Assembly: GCA_947450475.1 (NCBI GenBank)
Contig: CANFVK010000003.1
Span: forward strand, 62,001-126,000
Reading direction: 5' to 3'
DNA: 64,000 bases
DNA from: Bacteriovoracaceae bacterium
GTDB taxonomy: Bacteria > Bdellovibrionota > Bacteriovoracia > Bacteriovoracales > Bacteriovoracaceae
The notes under the pieces are model-generated. The model saw only the letters and a program-made list of their open reading frames with translations. It made no database searches and was not told the DNA's origin. The stretch's first letter is position 1, and every line of letters starts with the position of its first letter. Below, piece by piece: positions 52,852 to 61,601 of the stretch. The position numbers and the translations under genes are program-made.

Positions 52852-53976
52852 ATGAATTATACAGGGCCATCCCACAAATTATTGGCATTTTTGACATCTT
52901 TATTACTAACAACTGCTGTCATGGCAGATATTAAAATTGGCGTAGTTGTCCCAAATTCGGGTCCGACTGCGACCTTTGGTCAAGAAAATATCAATGGTGT
53001 TAAAATGGCAATGTCAAAAATTCAAAAAACATCTAAACAAAAATTTTCTCTAATTGTTGAAGATGATAAATCTGAAGCCATTGAAGCCACAAATGCCATC
53101 AGAAAACTACTAAATGTAGATAAAGTTAATATTGTGATCGGAGAAGTCACATCATCTAACACTCTTGCCATGGCACCTATCGCTCAAGAAAATAAAGTTC
53201 CCCTCTTTTCTCCAGCAGCTACAAATGTAAAAGTTACTCAAATTGGAAATTTTATTTCAAGAGCTTGCTTCACTGATGATTTTCAAGGCGTCGTCATGGC
53301 GAAGTTTGCAATTGATACACTGAAAAAGAAAAATGGTTTGATCGTCATCGACAACTCAAATGATTATTCTAAAGGTCTAGCTTCAGCTTTTAAAGCTGAG
53401 TTTTTGAAGAATGGCGGAAAATTAGCAAGTGAAGAAAATCTTACTTACGTTCAAAAAGATACTGACTTTCAATCCCTTTTAAGAAAAATAAAAAGGGCTA
53501 ATCCTGACGTCATTTTCTTGCCAGGTTACTACCAAGAAGTTGGACTCATAATCAAAGGAGCACGAGCACTTGGCATAACTGCTCCATTTCTAGGTGGTGA
53601 TGGTTGGGACTCTCCAAAACTTTTTGAAATCGCAGGTCCAGCAATTGCAGGAAATTATATTTCTTCACATTTTGCTCCAGATGACAAAGATCCAAAAGTT
53701 CAGGCTTTCGTAAAAGATTATGAAAAAACTTACAAGGTAAAGCCAGGGGCGATGGCAGCACTGGGCTATGATGCGCTTGGAATAGTCGTAGATGCAATTC
53801 ATCGCGCAAAAAGCAGCAAGTCTGAAGATATTAATGCTGCATTGTTAGCAACAAAAAACTATCCAGGTGTTACTGGATTGATATCAATTGATGAAAATAG
53901 AAATTCTAAAAAAGCAGCGGTGGTTTTAGAAACTACGGCAAAAGAATTTATTTTTAAAAACAAGGTTAACCCTTAA
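52852..53976 (+). CDS. livK: Branched-chain amino acid ABC transporter, substrate-binding protein
   Basis: 374 residues with a signal peptide ending TTAVMA. KIGVVVPNSGPTATFGQENI is the usual LivK strand and the ligand-binding G(P)xxxxG loop. IGEVTSSNTLAMAPIAQENK, FSPAATNVKVTQIGNFISR and FLPGYYQEVGLIIKGARALG match type I periplasmic binding proteins; YDALGIVVDAIHRA lies near the end. AAAGGAG precedes the ATG. Binds leucine, isoleucine, valine or similar in the periplasm. First gene of a complete five-gene liv operon (to 57252). Confidence 0.9.
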   Translation: MNYTGPSHKLLAFLTSLLLTTAVMADIKIGVVVPNSGPTATFGQENINGVKMAMSKIQKTSKQKFSLIVEDDKSEAIEATNAIRKLLNVDKVNIVIGEVTSSNTLAMAPIAQENKVPLFSPAATNVKVTQIGNFISRACFTDDFQGVVMAKFAIDTLKKKNGLIVIDNSNDYSKGLASAFKAEFLKNGGKLASEENLTYVQKDTDFQSLLRKIKRANPDVIFLPGYYQEVGLIIKGARALGITAPFLGGDGWDSPKLFEIAGPAIAGNYISSHFAPDDKDPKVQAFVKDYEKTYKVKPGAMAALGYDALGIVVDAIHRAKSSKSEDINAALLATKNYPGVTGLISIDENRNSKKAAVVLETTAKEFIFKNKVNP

Positions 53977-53977
53977 A

Positions 53978-54874
53978 ATGAGTCAACAGACTATCTTTTA
54001 CCTTTGGGATTGTCTTCAATACCTAATAAATGGAATTACCCAAGGCTCTCTATACGCATTAGTGGCCTTGGGATATACCATGGTTTATGGGATTATTCGT
54101 TTGGTTAATTTTGCTCATGGTGAATTTCTTATGATAGGTGCCATGTGTGGATTTTATGCCATTAGGGCAAATCAACCAATGGGTGTAGCTATTATACTGG
54201 CCATGCTTTCATCTGGTATAATTGCAATAATAGTGGAAAGAGTCGTTTATAGACCTATTAGAAAATCAGGTAGAATTCCAGCGCTCATTACGGCCATTGG
54301 TACATCTTTATTTTTTCAATATTTTGGTCAGCTCACTTTTGGAGCAGATCCGAAAACAATTCCCCCATTTATGGTTGAAAAAATTTACACTTTTGGTGAA
54401 ATAACAATTTCAAATTTGCAAATCGGAATTTTACTTATCACTTTATTTGTACTGTTCTTCTTATGGTGGCTTACTCATTTCACAAAAATGGGTAAAGCCA
54501 TGAGAGCTACAAGTTATAATTTGCCTGCGGCCGAATTGATGGGCATTAATACCAATCAAATTATTTCATTTACATTTTTCTTGGGCGCTGCCATCGCTGG
54601 ACTTGGTGGAATGCTTATGGGCTACACGATGTCAGTTGAACCACTAATGGGCATGAACCTAGGAACTAAAGCATTTGTTTCAGCCGTTGTCGGTGGAATC
54701 GGAATTATTCCAGGAGCTGCCCTTGGTGGATATATATTAGGTATAGCTGAAAATATGGTAGCAGGTCTCTATAAATCAAGTTACCGCGATGGTGTCTCTT
54801 TTTTCATTCTGATCTTAATTCTCTTAATTAAACCCTCAGGTCTCTTGGGGAAAAATACCAAAGAGAAGGTTTAA
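53978..54874 (+). CDS. livH: Branched-chain amino acid ABC transporter permease LivH
   Basis: 298 residues with about eight transmembrane helices. NGITQGSLYALVALGYTMVY and IIRLVNFAHGEFLMIGAM are the LivH signatures. GLGGMLMGYTMSVEPLMG and AVVGGIGIIPGAALGGYILG are the usual EAA-type and C-terminal loops. It pairs with LivM as the inner-membrane channel. Starts 1 base after livK. Confidence 0.93.
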   Translation: MSQQTIFYLWDCLQYLINGITQGSLYALVALGYTMVYGIIRLVNFAHGEFLMIGAMCGFYAIRANQPMGVAIILAMLSSGIIAIIVERVVYRPIRKSGRIPALITAIGTSLFFQYFGQLTFGADPKTIPPFMVEKIYTFGEITISNLQIGILLITLFVLFFLWWLTHFTKMGKAMRATSYNLPAAELMGINTNQIISFTFFLGAAIAGLGGMLMGYTMSVEPLMGMNLGTKAFVSAVVGGIGIIPGAALGGYILGIAENMVAGLYKSSYRDGVSFFILILILLIKPSGLLGKNTKEKV

Positions 54875-54878
54875 AAGT

Positions 54879-55742
54879 ATGGACTATTATTTACAAATAC
54901 TTCTGTTAGTTGGAATCTTTATCACATTAAGCTTGAGTCTAAACTTAATCAATGGCTTCTGTGGGCAATTTTCTCTGGGCCATGCAGGCTTTTGGGGGGT
55001 TGGTGCTTATTCATCTGCCATCTTCACCGTTTTTCACCCACTAGGATTGCCCGCACCAATCAATATGCTTGTTGCTCTAGTAATTGGCTTTTTATCATCA
55101 GCAATGTGTGGAATTGTTATAGGTGTACCTTGCTTACGATTAAGAGGTGACTATCTGGCAATTGCAACCTTGGGATTTGGAGAAATATTAAGAATTATTA
55201 TTATGAACACTGAACTTGTTGGTGGTCCACGTGGATTTATAAATATTCCTCATTGGGCAAACATTTTCTGGGTTTATGCCATAGCAACTTTAGTCGTCCT
55301 GTTTATGCTTCGATTAAAAAAATCAGCATACGGAAGGGCGATTATTGCAATAAGAGAAGATGAAATTGCTGCAGAAAATATGGGTGTAAACCTCTTTTAC
55401 TACAAGTTATTCTCCTTCACTGTAGGTGCCGGATTAGCGGGCATAGCTGGGGCACTTTTTGCTCACACTCAACAGTTTCTTCACCCGAGTAATTTTACAT
55501 TCACTTGGAGTGTCGTAATTTTAGTTATGGTTATTTTTGGCGGTATGGGCTCTATTTCTGGATCAATTATAGGTGCGATTTTTCTTACTATCATTCCAGA
55601 AGTTCTTCGTTTTGCAGGCGGAACCATTGCTGAATGGCGAATGACCATTTTTCCAATCCTCTTGATTGTTCTTATGCTCGCTAGGCCTGAAGGTGTTTTT
55701 GGAACAAGAGAGTTTCTAGAAAAAAACGGAAAACAAATATGA
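54879..55742 (+). CDS. livM: Branched-chain amino acid ABC transporter permease LivM
   Basis: 287 residues with about eight helices. LSLNLINGFCGQFSLGHAGF and WGVGAYSSAIF form the LivM start. IGVPCLRLRGDYLAIATLGF and FGEILRIIIMNTELVGGPRG are diagnostic. GRAIIAIREDEIAAENMGVN is the ATPase-contact loop. FGGMGSISGSIIGAIFLTII closes it. Starts 4 bases after livH; its last codons overlap livG (ATGA). Confidence 0.93.
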   Translation: MDYYLQILLLVGIFITLSLSLNLINGFCGQFSLGHAGFWGVGAYSSAIFTVFHPLGLPAPINMLVALVIGFLSSAMCGIVIGVPCLRLRGDYLAIATLGFGEILRIIIMNTELVGGPRGFINIPHWANIFWVYAIATLVVLFMLRLKKSAYGRAIIAIREDEIAAENMGVNLFYYKLFSFTVGAGLAGIAGALFAHTQQFLHPSNFTFTWSVVILVMVIFGGMGSISGSIIGAIFLTIIPEVLRFAGGTIAEWRMTIFPILLIVLMLARPEGVFGTREFLEKNGKQI

Positions 55743-56521
55743 GCGGCAAAACACTTTTAAAATTAGATAATGTGACTGTTAAATTTGGTGGATTAACAGC
55801 TGTCAGTGACGTATGCCTTGAAATACAGGAAAGAGATCTTGCTGCCATAATAGGCCCAAATGGAGCAGGGAAAACAACTTTGTTTAATACTATCACTGGG
55901 ATTTACCCACCTACTTTGGGAAAAGTTACTTTTAATGGTTTTGATTTAAAAAATATCAAATCAAGTGATATTGCAGAGCTTGGCATAGCTCGAACATTTC
56001 AAAACATACGCTTGTTTAAAAACTCCACCGTTCTCGATAATATTCGTTTGGCAAAACATACGAGAATACGTTATGGCTTTTTATCAAGCATCTTAAGAGA
56101 TAAAGAATTTCTTGAGGAAGAAAAGCGAATTAAAGAGGATTCATTAAAGCTTCTTAAACTTTTTAATATGGAAGACAAAAGTGAAATGCTTGCCAAAAAT
56201 CTGCCTTATGGAGAGCAAAGAAAATTAGAAATGGCTCGAGCTTTGGCGACAGAACCCAAGCTGTTACTTTTAGACGAACCAGCGGCAGGTATGAATCCCA
56301 CTGAAACCAAAGAGCTTACTGAACTCATACATTTTATTAGAGATCATTTCAACATCGCAATTGTTTTAATCGAACACGATATGCGATTGGTCATGGAAAT
56401 TGCTGAAAAAATTTTTGTTTTAGATTACGGCAACCTCATTGCCAAGGGTTCCGCCAAAGAAATTCAAAATGATAAGCGAGTTATAGAAGCCTACTTGGGA
56501 AGTGAAATTGAAGGTATTTAA
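55739..56521 (+). CDS. livG: Branched-chain amino acid ABC transporter ATPase LivG
   Basis: 260 residues. Walker A is IGPNGAGKTTLFNTITG. The signature reads LPYGEQRKLEMARAL rather than LSGGQ, which is normal for LivG. Walker B is LLLLDEPAAGMNP, and VLIEHDMRLVMEIAEKI carries the switch His. ARTFQNIRLFKNSTVLDNIR is the Q-loop. Works as a pair with LivF. Start overlaps livM (ATGA) and stop overlaps livF by 1 base. Confidence 0.94.
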   Translation: MSGKTLLKLDNVTVKFGGLTAVSDVCLEIQERDLAAIIGPNGAGKTTLFNTITGIYPPTLGKVTFNGFDLKNIKSSDIAELGIARTFQNIRLFKNSTVLDNIRLAKHTRIRYGFLSSILRDKEFLEEEKRIKEDSLKLLKLFNMEDKSEMLAKNLPYGEQRKLEMARALATEPKLLLLDEPAAGMNPTETKELTELIHFIRDHFNIAIVLIEHDMRLVMEIAEKIFVLDYGNLIAKGSAKEIQNDKRVIEAYLGSEIEGI

Positions 56522-57252
56522 TGAGCACTGAAAGTAAAACTGAAACAATCCTTGAATTAAAAAATATCCACACAAGTTATGGCGAAATTAACGCCATCAA
56601 AGATGTGAGTCTTCAAATCTATAAAGGTGAAATAGTAACTCTCCTCGGCAGTAATGGTGCAGGAAAAACAACAATTCTTCACACGATTTCAGGCTTACTC
56701 CACCCCAAAAAAGGTGAAATTCTATTTAACAATAAAGCCATTGAGAAATTAGCCGCACACAAGATTACAGGATTGGGATTGGCCCAATCTCCAGAAGGTA
56801 GGCAAGTATTTGCTAATTTAAGTATAAAAGAAAATCTAGAGATGGGAGCTTATTTACGCAAGGATAAACAGCAAATTAATAATGATTTTGATTTTGTATA
56901 TTCATTATTTCCTAAGTTGAAAGAAAGAAGCTCTCAGTTGGCGCAAACCCTTTCAGGCGGTGAACAACAAATGTTAGCTATTGCTCGAGCCTATATGTCT
57001 CGCCCAAAGTTACTGCTTCTAGATGAACCTTCGCTTGGAATCGCACCAATCTTAGTAGGATCGATCTTTAGAGCAATTAAAGAAATAAATTCCCAAGGAA
57101 TGAGCATACTTCTTGTTGAACAAAACGCCTATCTTGCGCTAAATATTTCAAACCGAGCTTATGTCCTAAAGAATGGTGAAATCGCTTTGCAAGGTCTTTC
57201 TAGTGAATTATTATCAAATCCTGAAATTAAAAAGGCTTATTTAGGCCACTAA
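56521..57252 (+). CDS. livF: Branched-chain amino acid ABC transporter ATPase LivF
   Basis: 243 residues. Walker A is LLGSNGAGKTTILHTISG. GLGLAQSPEGRQVFANLSIK is the Q-loop region with the LivF-type PEGRxxF. The signature is QTLSGGEQQMLAIARAY, Walker B KLLLLDEPSLGIAP, and the switch ILLVEQNAYLALNIS with Gln in place of His, typical for LivF. Last gene of the transporter operon. Confidence 0.94.
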   Translation: MSTESKTETILELKNIHTSYGEINAIKDVSLQIYKGEIVTLLGSNGAGKTTILHTISGLLHPKKGEILFNNKAIEKLAAHKITGLGLAQSPEGRQVFANLSIKENLEMGAYLRKDKQQINNDFDFVYSLFPKLKERSSQLAQTLSGGEQQMLAIARAYMSRPKLLLLDEPSLGIAPILVGSIFRAIKEINSQGMSILLVEQNAYLALNISNRAYVLKNGEIALQGLSSELLSNPEIKKAYLGH

Positions 57253-57281
57253 ATTCATTTAACAAATTGAGGACATTATTT

Positions 57282-57488
57282 ATGACTCTATCTTTTGATG
57301 AAGCTCTCCATCTATTAAAAAAAACTGTCAAATTTTCTGAAGTCAAAAATCAAAAACATATTGATCTAACATTATGTAGTGCTCAAGATCGACCGATGTA
57401 CCAAAAAGCTCTGATTGTAGTAAATCTTGAAGTCGAAAAAGGTACAATTACAAAAGATCAACTCTTGGCAATGCTAGGAATTGAATAA
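57282..57488 (+). CDS. Small hypothetical protein before lysS
   Basis: 68 residues from ATG at 57282, with GAGGA eight bases upstream; the frame extends five codons further without such support. The sequence (SFDEALHLLKKTVKFSEV, DRPMYQKALIVVNLEVEK, ITKDQLLAMLGIE) is a mix of helix and strand with no cysteine cluster or membrane segment. I do not recognise it. It is 29 bases after livF and 12 before lysS, in the same direction, so it belongs to one of these transcripts. Confidence 0.6.
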   Translation: MTLSFDEALHLLKKTVKFSEVKNQKHIDLTLCSAQDRPMYQKALIVVNLEVEKGTITKDQLLAMLGIE

Positions 57489-57500
57489 AGGAAAACAATT

Positions 57501-59093
57501 ATGTCTCAAGCACTAAACGATGCAGTTCACTGGGCAGACTTAACAGCAGATAAACTAATCAGAGCAAATCAAGACAAGGATTCCTACACCTTAGCTTCTG
57601 GGATTACACCTTCAGGAGTCGTTCATTTTGGAAATTTCCGAGAAGTTATAACGGTAGATCTTGTGGCAAGGGCCCTTAGAAAAAAAGGTAAGAAAGTTCG
57701 TTTTATTTTTTCATGGGACGATTACGATACATTTCGTAAAGTTCCACTAAATCTTCCAAAACAAGATGAACTGGCCAAATATCTGTTCAATCCAATTGTT
57801 GATACCCCAGATCCTTTTGGAGAACATGAATCATATGCTGCTCACCATGAAAAAAATTTCGAAAGCCAAATTGCTAAAATGGGAATCATTGTAGAACCAT
57901 TATATCAATCAAAAAAATACCGCAACGGTGAATACCGTGAACAAATAAAAAAAACACTTTTACATAAAGAAACGATTGCAAACATATTGAATAAGTGGCG
58001 ATCTGCTCCACTTGAAGATTCCTGGCAGCCTGTTTCAATATATTGTGAAAAATGCAACAGAGATAAAACTACAGTATTAACATTTGATGGAGACTCAATT
58101 CTCACCTATCAATGCGACTTTGAAGATTGCAAAAATGTTTCAAGTGAAAACCTTAACACGACAACGAGAACAAAGCTTCCTTGGAGAATGGATTGGCCAA
58201 TGAGATGGGCATTTGAAAAAGTAGATTTTGAACCAGGAGGAAAGGATCATTCAAGTGAAGGAGGATCTTTTACAACAGCAAAGGATATTGTATCTCAGGT
58301 GTATGAATGGAAAGCGCCAATGTATCTTCAATATGACTTTGTTTCAATAAAAGGAATGGGGGGCAAGATGAGCTCTTCCAAAGGAAACCTTGTAACTGTA
58401 AACGATGTTCTTGAGGTCTACGAACCAGAAATGGTTAGATGGATTTTTGCAAGTTACAAAACAAACACTGATTTCGCATTAAGTTTTGATCTAGATGTAA
58501 TAAAAAATTATGAAGATTTTGATCGTATGGAAAGAATGGCTTATGGGATTGAGCCTGGGAATGAGAAAAAAATAGCGATGGCCAAAAGAGTTTATGAACT
58601 TTCTCAAATTGAAAATCCGCCAACTGAAATGCCCTTTCAACCGGCATTTCGTCACCTATGCAATGTACTTCAAATTAATGATCTCAACATTTCAAAAGCA
58701 AGATCGTTTTACAACAATGACATAAAAAACGAAAGAGATGAAAGGAGATTTCAAGAAAGAGCACAGCGAGCAGCCTACTGGATTGAGAACTCTGCGCCAG
58801 ATGAGTTTAAATTTTCACTAAATAAGCAAGTAGTAAAATTACCATTAAACGAAAAGCAAAAATCATTTATGTTAAACCTTCATGAGTTTTTGAATTCCCA
58901 GTGGGAAACTATTGAAGATGACAAAGCTCTCCATGAAAAGATGTATGAAATGATTCATTCTTTAGAACTTGAGCCGATGGAAATATTTACTCTCCTTTAC
59001 AAAAAACTCATTAATCTTGAGAAGGGACCAAAACTTGCAGGATTTATAAGAACAATCGGGAAAGAGCGAGTTATCAACTTACTCATTCCATAA
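57501..59093 (+). CDS. lysS: Class I lysyl-tRNA synthetase
   Basis: 530 residues. The class I signature is SGITPSGVVHFGNFREVITV, with HFGN at 42-45 standing for HIGH. FIFSWDDYDTFRKVP follows, typical of the archaeal/spirochaete class I LysRS. Two cysteine pairs (CEKC at 182-185, and C205/C210) make a zinc-type insert. KMSSSKGN (289-296) is the KMSKS loop. GGKDHSSEGGSFTTAKDIV is the lysine-adenylate site. The more common bacterial LysRS is class II; this one belongs to the other lineage. Charges tRNA-Lys. Confidence 0.93.
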   Translation: MSQALNDAVHWADLTADKLIRANQDKDSYTLASGITPSGVVHFGNFREVITVDLVARALRKKGKKVRFIFSWDDYDTFRKVPLNLPKQDELAKYLFNPIVDTPDPFGEHESYAAHHEKNFESQIAKMGIIVEPLYQSKKYRNGEYREQIKKTLLHKETIANILNKWRSAPLEDSWQPVSIYCEKCNRDKTTVLTFDGDSILTYQCDFEDCKNVSSENLNTTTRTKLPWRMDWPMRWAFEKVDFEPGGKDHSSEGGSFTTAKDIVSQVYEWKAPMYLQYDFVSIKGMGGKMSSSKGNLVTVNDVLEVYEPEMVRWIFASYKTNTDFALSFDLDVIKNYEDFDRMERMAYGIEPGNEKKIAMAKRVYELSQIENPPTEMPFQPAFRHLCNVLQINDLNISKARSFYNNDIKNERDERRFQERAQRAAYWIENSAPDEFKFSLNKQVVKLPLNEKQKSFMLNLHEFLNSQWETIEDDKALHEKMYEMIHSLELEPMEIFTLLYKKLINLEKGPKLAGFIRTIGKERVINLLIP

Positions 59094-59121
59094 TCATTAG
59101 AAGAATCAAAAGTGAGGCTAC

Positions 59122-59742
59122 ATGAAACTATACTTAATTTTTTTACTACTGACTTTTACGACACTTGCCAACGCTGAGCTTTGCACTTCTGTTATTAAGG
59201 ATAAAATTTCAGGTGACGAATATGAAACTTTTAATCGATCATCTTACTCAAGAGAATCAGCGTGCGACTTAGCGCTTTTTGATTGTGACAAAATCTTGTC
59301 GCTAGCAAGATCGAATGGTCACTATTTAAATGCTCAATGTGTAGTTAAAAGTTCAACACCAACTAATCCAATACCACCAACTGTTTATACTTGCAGAACA
59401 GATCTTGTTGATATTTTTGGAAGAATTTTAAGAATTTATGTAGCACCAGGATCTAGCAAATATGACGCATGTAACATATCAACACATTTCTGTTTAGGTG
59501 AATTACCCAATGTACCTTATGCATTTCAATGCCTCATAAGAGGATATGCAGGTCAAGATCAATCAACAACTCAAGAATGCAATGTAAATAGAATTGATTC
59601 TCACGGCATCTATTTACAAAATTATATAGCAAAAACTCAAGGAATTAATCTAGATGAAGCAAAATTCAGAGCTTGCCAGATGGCAATGGAAACTTGTGCG
59701 AGAGATGTTTCTGAAGGCCAAAATTGTGTATTTGTAGATTAA
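59122..59742 (+). CDS. Exported protein with three four-cysteine repeats, function unknown
   Basis: 206 residues. Signal peptide MKLYLIFLLLTFTTLANA. The mature part has exactly 12 cysteines in three repeats of the form C-x(25-31)-C-x6-C-x(9-17)-C: Cys 21-48-55-73, 91-117-124-137 and 153-185-192-202. The x6 spacing in the middle pair is the same in all three (CDLALFDC, CNISTHFC, CQMAMETC), each preceded by a short helix. A disulphide-bonded periplasmic or secreted protein is likely. Between repeats 1 and 2 is a Pro/Thr-rich linker. Convergent with the prenyl synthase gene, 2 bases apart. I do not know a family name. Confidence 0.6.
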   Translation: MKLYLIFLLLTFTTLANAELCTSVIKDKISGDEYETFNRSSYSRESACDLALFDCDKILSLARSNGHYLNAQCVVKSSTPTNPIPPTVYTCRTDLVDIFGRILRIYVAPGSSKYDACNISTHFCLGELPNVPYAFQCLIRGYAGQDQSTTQECNVNRIDSHGIYLQNYIAKTQGINLDEAKFRACQMAMETCARDVSEGQNCVFVD

Positions 59743-59744
59743 GG

Positions 59745-60728
59745 TCAGTTTTTTCGACTACCCAAATATGTAAAGACAGTCTCTATTTGTGATATAGCAG
59801 CTTTGAGACTCTTTTTATCCTCTGTATATATATTGAGAGCTAGATGCTCTTGAATTTTATTTAAGGCAGCTCGAGACAGACTTAAGTGGTCTTGAGCAAG
59901 TTTAGTGACTATATCAATGGCTAACCCCAAATTTTCTGACTCTAAAAGACCGGATAAATCATCACCTTTTTTAAATCGATTCATTAAATCTTTGCGACTA
60001 TCTAAAAACTCAAAGACCACAGAATTTACGATTCCATTTTTAAGATCTAAATCTTGATCTTTTAATGACTCTGGAGAAAAATCTAAAGTATCATCCATTA
60101 ATTGAAAAGCAAGACCAAGATTTACACCTAAATCGTAAGAATACTTCTGGATCTCTCTAGGCATACTGGCCAAAACTGATGGCGAATAAGTACAAAAACT
60201 CATGACAGAAGATGTTTTTTTAAGGGCGACTTCCCTGATTGATTCACGAGAATAATCTCTGGAGGCAATAAGATCTAATTGAAGCCATTCTCCTTCCGAG
60301 AGGTCTTTAATAACTAATGACATTTCTTTTACTAAATCAAGATTACCAGTAGAACAAAGATCGACAATTACAGTCGAAAGCAAATAATCTCCTGCTAAAA
60401 TAGCTTTTTTATTAGAAGAAACAATATTGATTGAGGGTAACCCTCTTCGTGAAGTTGCGTTATCAATAACATCGTCATGAGATAAAGAAGCAGCATGAAC
60501 TAACTCACTGGCACGAGCAAATGGAGTAACGATATCTAGATCAACCTTGAATAATTTAGCCATTAAAAAAGTCAATAAAGGTCGCAACCTTTTACCACCG
60601 TTTAAAACTGAACGAGAAAGAACAAGGTCAATTGATTCGTGGGCATTTACAGAGCGTACTTTGAGATCAAGACTTTGAGATCTTTTAAGAACGTCCTTGG
60701 GAATGCTGTCAAGAAAATCACTTATCAT
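59745..60728 (-). CDS. Polyprenyl diphosphate synthase
   Basis: 327 residues. The first Asp-rich motif is SLSHDDVIDNATSRRGLPSI (DDxxD) and the second is FQLMDDTLDFSPES (DDxxD). GGKRLRPLLTFLMAKLF starts the fold, AILAGDYLLSTVIV and KKTSSVMSFC are the usual middle motifs. The enzyme lengthens farnesyl or geranyl diphosphate with isopentenyl diphosphate. Chain length is set by residues near the first motif and cannot be read with certainty; the position beside menG-menF-menD favours the menaquinone side chain (HepT/IspB-like). Confidence 0.88.
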   Translation of the reverse strand: MISDFLDSIPKDVLKRSQSLDLKVRSVNAHESIDLVLSRSVLNGGKRLRPLLTFLMAKLFKVDLDIVTPFARASELVHAASLSHDDVIDNATSRRGLPSINIVSSNKKAILAGDYLLSTVIVDLCSTGNLDLVKEMSLVIKDLSEGEWLQLDLIASRDYSRESIREVALKKTSSVMSFCTYSPSVLASMPREIQKYSYDLGVNLGLAFQLMDDTLDFSPESLKDQDLDLKNGIVNSVVFEFLDSRKDLMNRFKKGDDLSGLLESENLGLAIDIVTKLAQDHLSLSRAALNKIQEHLALNIYTEDKKSLKAAISQIETVFTYLGSRKN

Positions 60729-60877
60729 GGGTTACCCTGAATTTGTCTAAGAAAAGAACAATTGAACTTAACAAAATCAATCATTTTTGTAAATCCAATT
60801 CTTGCTAGTCGGTTTCTTATTAAGGTAGAAATATAGATATATTTTTGATAAACGGTCTCTAGGAAATAGGTAAAAAT

Positions 60878-61600
60878 ATGTCTGATGAAATACGACAAAG
60901 AAAAAAAGATTCTTATAAAATCTTTGATGAAATCGCATCAACTTACGACTTTCTTAACCATACCCTCTCGTTAGGAATAGACATTTACTGGCGAAATAAA
61001 CTCCTTAGACATATCCCTGACATGGAATCTATTAACGCACTTGATTTAGCAACAGGAACTGGGGATGTCCCACTGACTTTAGTAAAAGATCAACGTATAA
61101 AAAAAATTACGGGACTTGATCTCTCAAAAGGAATGGTCGACATAGGAATTAAAAAAGTAAATAAACAGGGCTTAGATAAAAAAATATTTTTAATGATTGG
61201 TGATGGAGTAAATATTCCGGCGGCTGATGAAACCTTTGACTTAACGACAATTTCTTTTGGAATCCGGAATTTCTCTGACCCACAAAAGTCGCTACACGAC
61301 ATACATCGAGTTTTAAAAAAAGATGGAAGATTAATGATCATGGAATTTGCAATCCCAAACAATAAAATAATTAAAGCATTATATTTTTTTTACTTCAGAT
61401 ATTTTCTTCCGAAAATTGGAAATTTAGTATCAAAACATAAAGATGCTTATACATACTTAAATAAAAGTGTCGAAGATTTTCCTTATGGACAAGATTTCCT
61501 TCAACTAATGAAAAATGCAGGCTTTGTAAATCTTGAATATAAACCACTAACTTTTGGAATCGCAATGCTCTACATCGGCGACAAAAAAAATAGGCTTTAA
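60878..61600 (+). CDS. menG: Demethylmenaquinone methyltransferase
   Basis: 240 residues. IFDEIASTYDFLNHTLSLGI and DIYWRNKLLRHI are the classic UbiE/MenG opening. ALDLATGTGDVPLTL is the SAM loop. GDGVNIPAADETFDLTTISF with GIRNFSD follows, then VLKKDGRLMIMEFAIPNN. It methylates the ring to complete menaquinone (in some bacteria also ubiquinone). In this set the neighbouring menF and menD indicate menaquinone. The stop lies 1 base before the menF start. Confidence 0.94.
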   Translation: MSDEIRQRKKDSYKIFDEIASTYDFLNHTLSLGIDIYWRNKLLRHIPDMESINALDLATGTGDVPLTLVKDQRIKKITGLDLSKGMVDIGIKKVNKQGLDKKIFLMIGDGVNIPAADETFDLTTISFGIRNFSDPQKSLHDIHRVLKKDGRLMIMEFAIPNNKIIKALYFFYFRYFLPKIGNLVSKHKDAYTYLNKSVEDFPYGQDFLQLMKNAGFVNLEYKPLTFGIAMLYIGDKKNRL

Positions 61601-61601
61601 G

